Assembly (NCBI GenBank): GCA_002348465.1
Contig: DEBI01000123.1
Location: 7,434 to 14,048, forward strand
Direction: 5' to 3'
DNA: 6,615 nucleotides
DNA from: Gemmatimonadales bacterium UBA2960
GTDB lineage: Bacteria; Gemmatimonadota; Gemmatimonadetes; Longimicrobiales; Gaopeijiaceae
Shown: positions 5,757 through 6,615 of the stretch, in pieces
Layout of the letters: the number at the start of each line of letters is the position of its first letter
Numbering within the stretch: position 1 is the stretch's first letter
Notes under the pieces: model-generated
Database searches by the model: none
What the model saw: only the letters and a program-made list of their open reading frames with translations
What the model was told of the DNA's origin: nothing
Position numbers and translations under genes: made by a program

Positions 5757-6615
5757 TCAACCCTGCAGCGCGCTCCAAGCATCCAGAAGTTCGCGCTCAC
5801 GCTGCCGGCTCATACCAAAACGCCGATTCGCTCGCTCGGACGTGGGCCTCGCCTTATCCCACTCCAGAGTGTCCTTAGCAGTTTCTACTAGCGGCCGAAA
5901 CGTCAATCCCGAAAAAACAGCGTCACTGACATCCACAAACATCAGAGGGTCTCCAGGAATCCAAGCAGGAAGGTCCTGCCAGGGGGATACTCCCTGCGCC
6001 TCCAGAAATGACTCCGGTATCCAAGTCAACTCGTGTGGCGTCTCGGTCGCTCGACCGATCTTATCAAGCATTGAGCCCATCGACATTCGCTCGGCCGGCC
6101 CTGTAGCATTGAAATTCCCAACCGTCCGATTCTCAGCCAGCCGCACAATCCACTCAGTTAAATCACGTTGATCAATGACCTGGTTCGCGTGATCCGGGTT
6201 TCCCGGTGCTAGCACTCGCCCTCCCTCGTCAAGTCGAACCGGCCAATAGGTAAAGCGGTCCGTCATATCTCCGGGACCCGCAATCAGGCCCGGGCGGACA
6301 ACTGTCGCTCGCCCAGGGAAAGCGGCGTGGACTATGTTCTCACTCAAGGTCTTCATTAGGCCGTAGGGGGCGTCATCACCGTCTTTCCAGCCTTGGGGTG
6401 GCTCAATGCGCTGATAATCCTCGTCGACCAGCGGCTCGAACATGATCTCGCTCGCTCGCTCCCAGCCGAAGCCCTGCAGCGCATATGCAGAGATGGACGA
6501 GACAAAGACATACTGCTGAGCAGCGCCCGCCAGTAGCTCCGTGCTTTTCTGCACCCACCTGTAGTCTTGCGCGTTGTTATCAAGAACGACATCCCACACC
6601 CGCCCCTCCAAGGCA
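5757..6615 (-). CDS. NAD-dependent epimerase/dehydratase, extended SDR family, C-terminal part (truncated by window edge)
   Basis: About 285 residues of the protein are visible; the N-terminus, including the Gly-rich NAD(P)-binding loop, lies beyond the right edge. The frame is open to the edge. A TTG at 6611 could be read as a start, but starting there would remove the Rossmann loop, so the gene should continue upstream. Counting from that codon: VWDVVLDNNA at 5-14 resembles the SDR strand that precedes the helix before the catalytic Ser; YVFVSSISAY at 34-43 gives the Ser; YGLMK at 83-87 is the YxxxK catalytic pair (Tyr83, Lys87); VVRPGLIAGPGD at 104-115 is the typical strand after it; QVIDQRDLTEWI at 144-155 and GNFNATGP at 165-172 are common to epimerase-like SDRs. 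Similar proteins are annotated as NAD-dependent epimerases or CSP41-like SDRs, mostly without a known substrate. It converges on the transporter gene with no shared transcript. Confidence 0.88.
   Translation of the reverse strand, partial: ALEGRVWDVVLDNNAQDYRWVQKSTELLAGAAQQYVFVSSISAYALQGFGWERASEIMFEPLVDEDYQRIEPPQGWKDGDDAPYGLMKTLSENIVHAAFPGRATVVRPGLIAGPGDMTDRFTYWPVRLDEGGRVLAPGNPDHANQVIDQRDLTEWIVRLAENRTVGNFNATGPAERMSMGSMLDKIGRATETPHELTWIPESFLEAQGVSPWQDLPAWIPGDPLMFVDVSDAVFSGLTFRPLVETAKDTLEWDKARPTSERANRRFGMSRQRERELLDAWSALQG

Noticed and set aside
5842..6171. 109-codon open frame on the plus strand
   Set aside because: It is antisense to the epimerase gene, which has clear SDR motifs; no independent support.
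1..6615. Defence system, CRISPR array, prophage or insertion sequence
   Set aside because: No repeats in array form, transposase, integrase, nuclease or toxin-antitoxin-like genes were seen; every gene has a metabolic, transport or regulatory family assignment.

Overview
This 6.6 kb window is an ordinary-looking bacterial chromosome segment with eight protein genes, no RNA genes, and no insertion sequence or CRISPR array that I can recognise. Several proteins resemble subfamilies I associate with Gemmatimonadota and related environmental (often marine) lineages: the M14 peptidase with an HSTEV zinc motif and a GHDNNRD segment, the creatininase-like protein with a GGVEQNGPY motif, the lipoprotein cyclophilin, and the ADP/ATP-translocase-like membrane protein. 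That assignment is an inference from memory of protein families; no rRNA or marker gene in the window confirms it. Base composition looks moderate to slightly GC-rich, without an obvious island of different composition.

Layout. Positions 1-4173 carry six genes, all on the minus strand. In transcription order they are: an exported creatininase-family protein (4173-3310), a small cupin (3231-2848), a lipoprotein cyclophilin-type peptidylprolyl isomerase (2829-2188), a homocysteine S-methyltransferase (2191-1253), a short TraR/DksA-type C4 zinc-finger protein (1224-877), and the N-terminal part of a secreted M14 zinc carboxypeptidase that runs off the left edge (761 to <1). The gaps are 78, 18, -4, 28 and 115 bp, so cupin to zinc finger is very probably one operon, with the isomerase and methyltransferase translationally coupled through an ATGA overlap. 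The creatininase may share the transcript, and the peptidase may or may not.

A 195-bp divergent intergenic region (4174-4368) separates this block from a plus-strand membrane transporter of the NTP/NDP-exchanger (Tlc-like) family (4369-5721, TTG start with a good Shine-Dalgarno). The transporter converges, with only 35 bp between stop codons, on a minus-strand extended-SDR NAD-dependent epimerase/dehydratase that runs off the right edge (6615-5757).

How the genes might work together. Three products of the minus-strand block (creatininase-like, cyclophilin, M14 peptidase) carry export signals. The cupin, methyltransferase and zinc-finger protein are predicted cytoplasmic. Nothing forces a single pathway. 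The safest reading is a mixed housekeeping/accessory operon with one methionine-recycling enzyme and one possible RNA-polymerase-binding regulator. I do not see a convincing undescribed multi-gene system. The points most worth checking are the creatininase-family protein, which has lost several canonical metal ligands, the cyclophilin that lacks the usual active-site Trp and His, and the coupling of methyltransferase and DksA-like genes.
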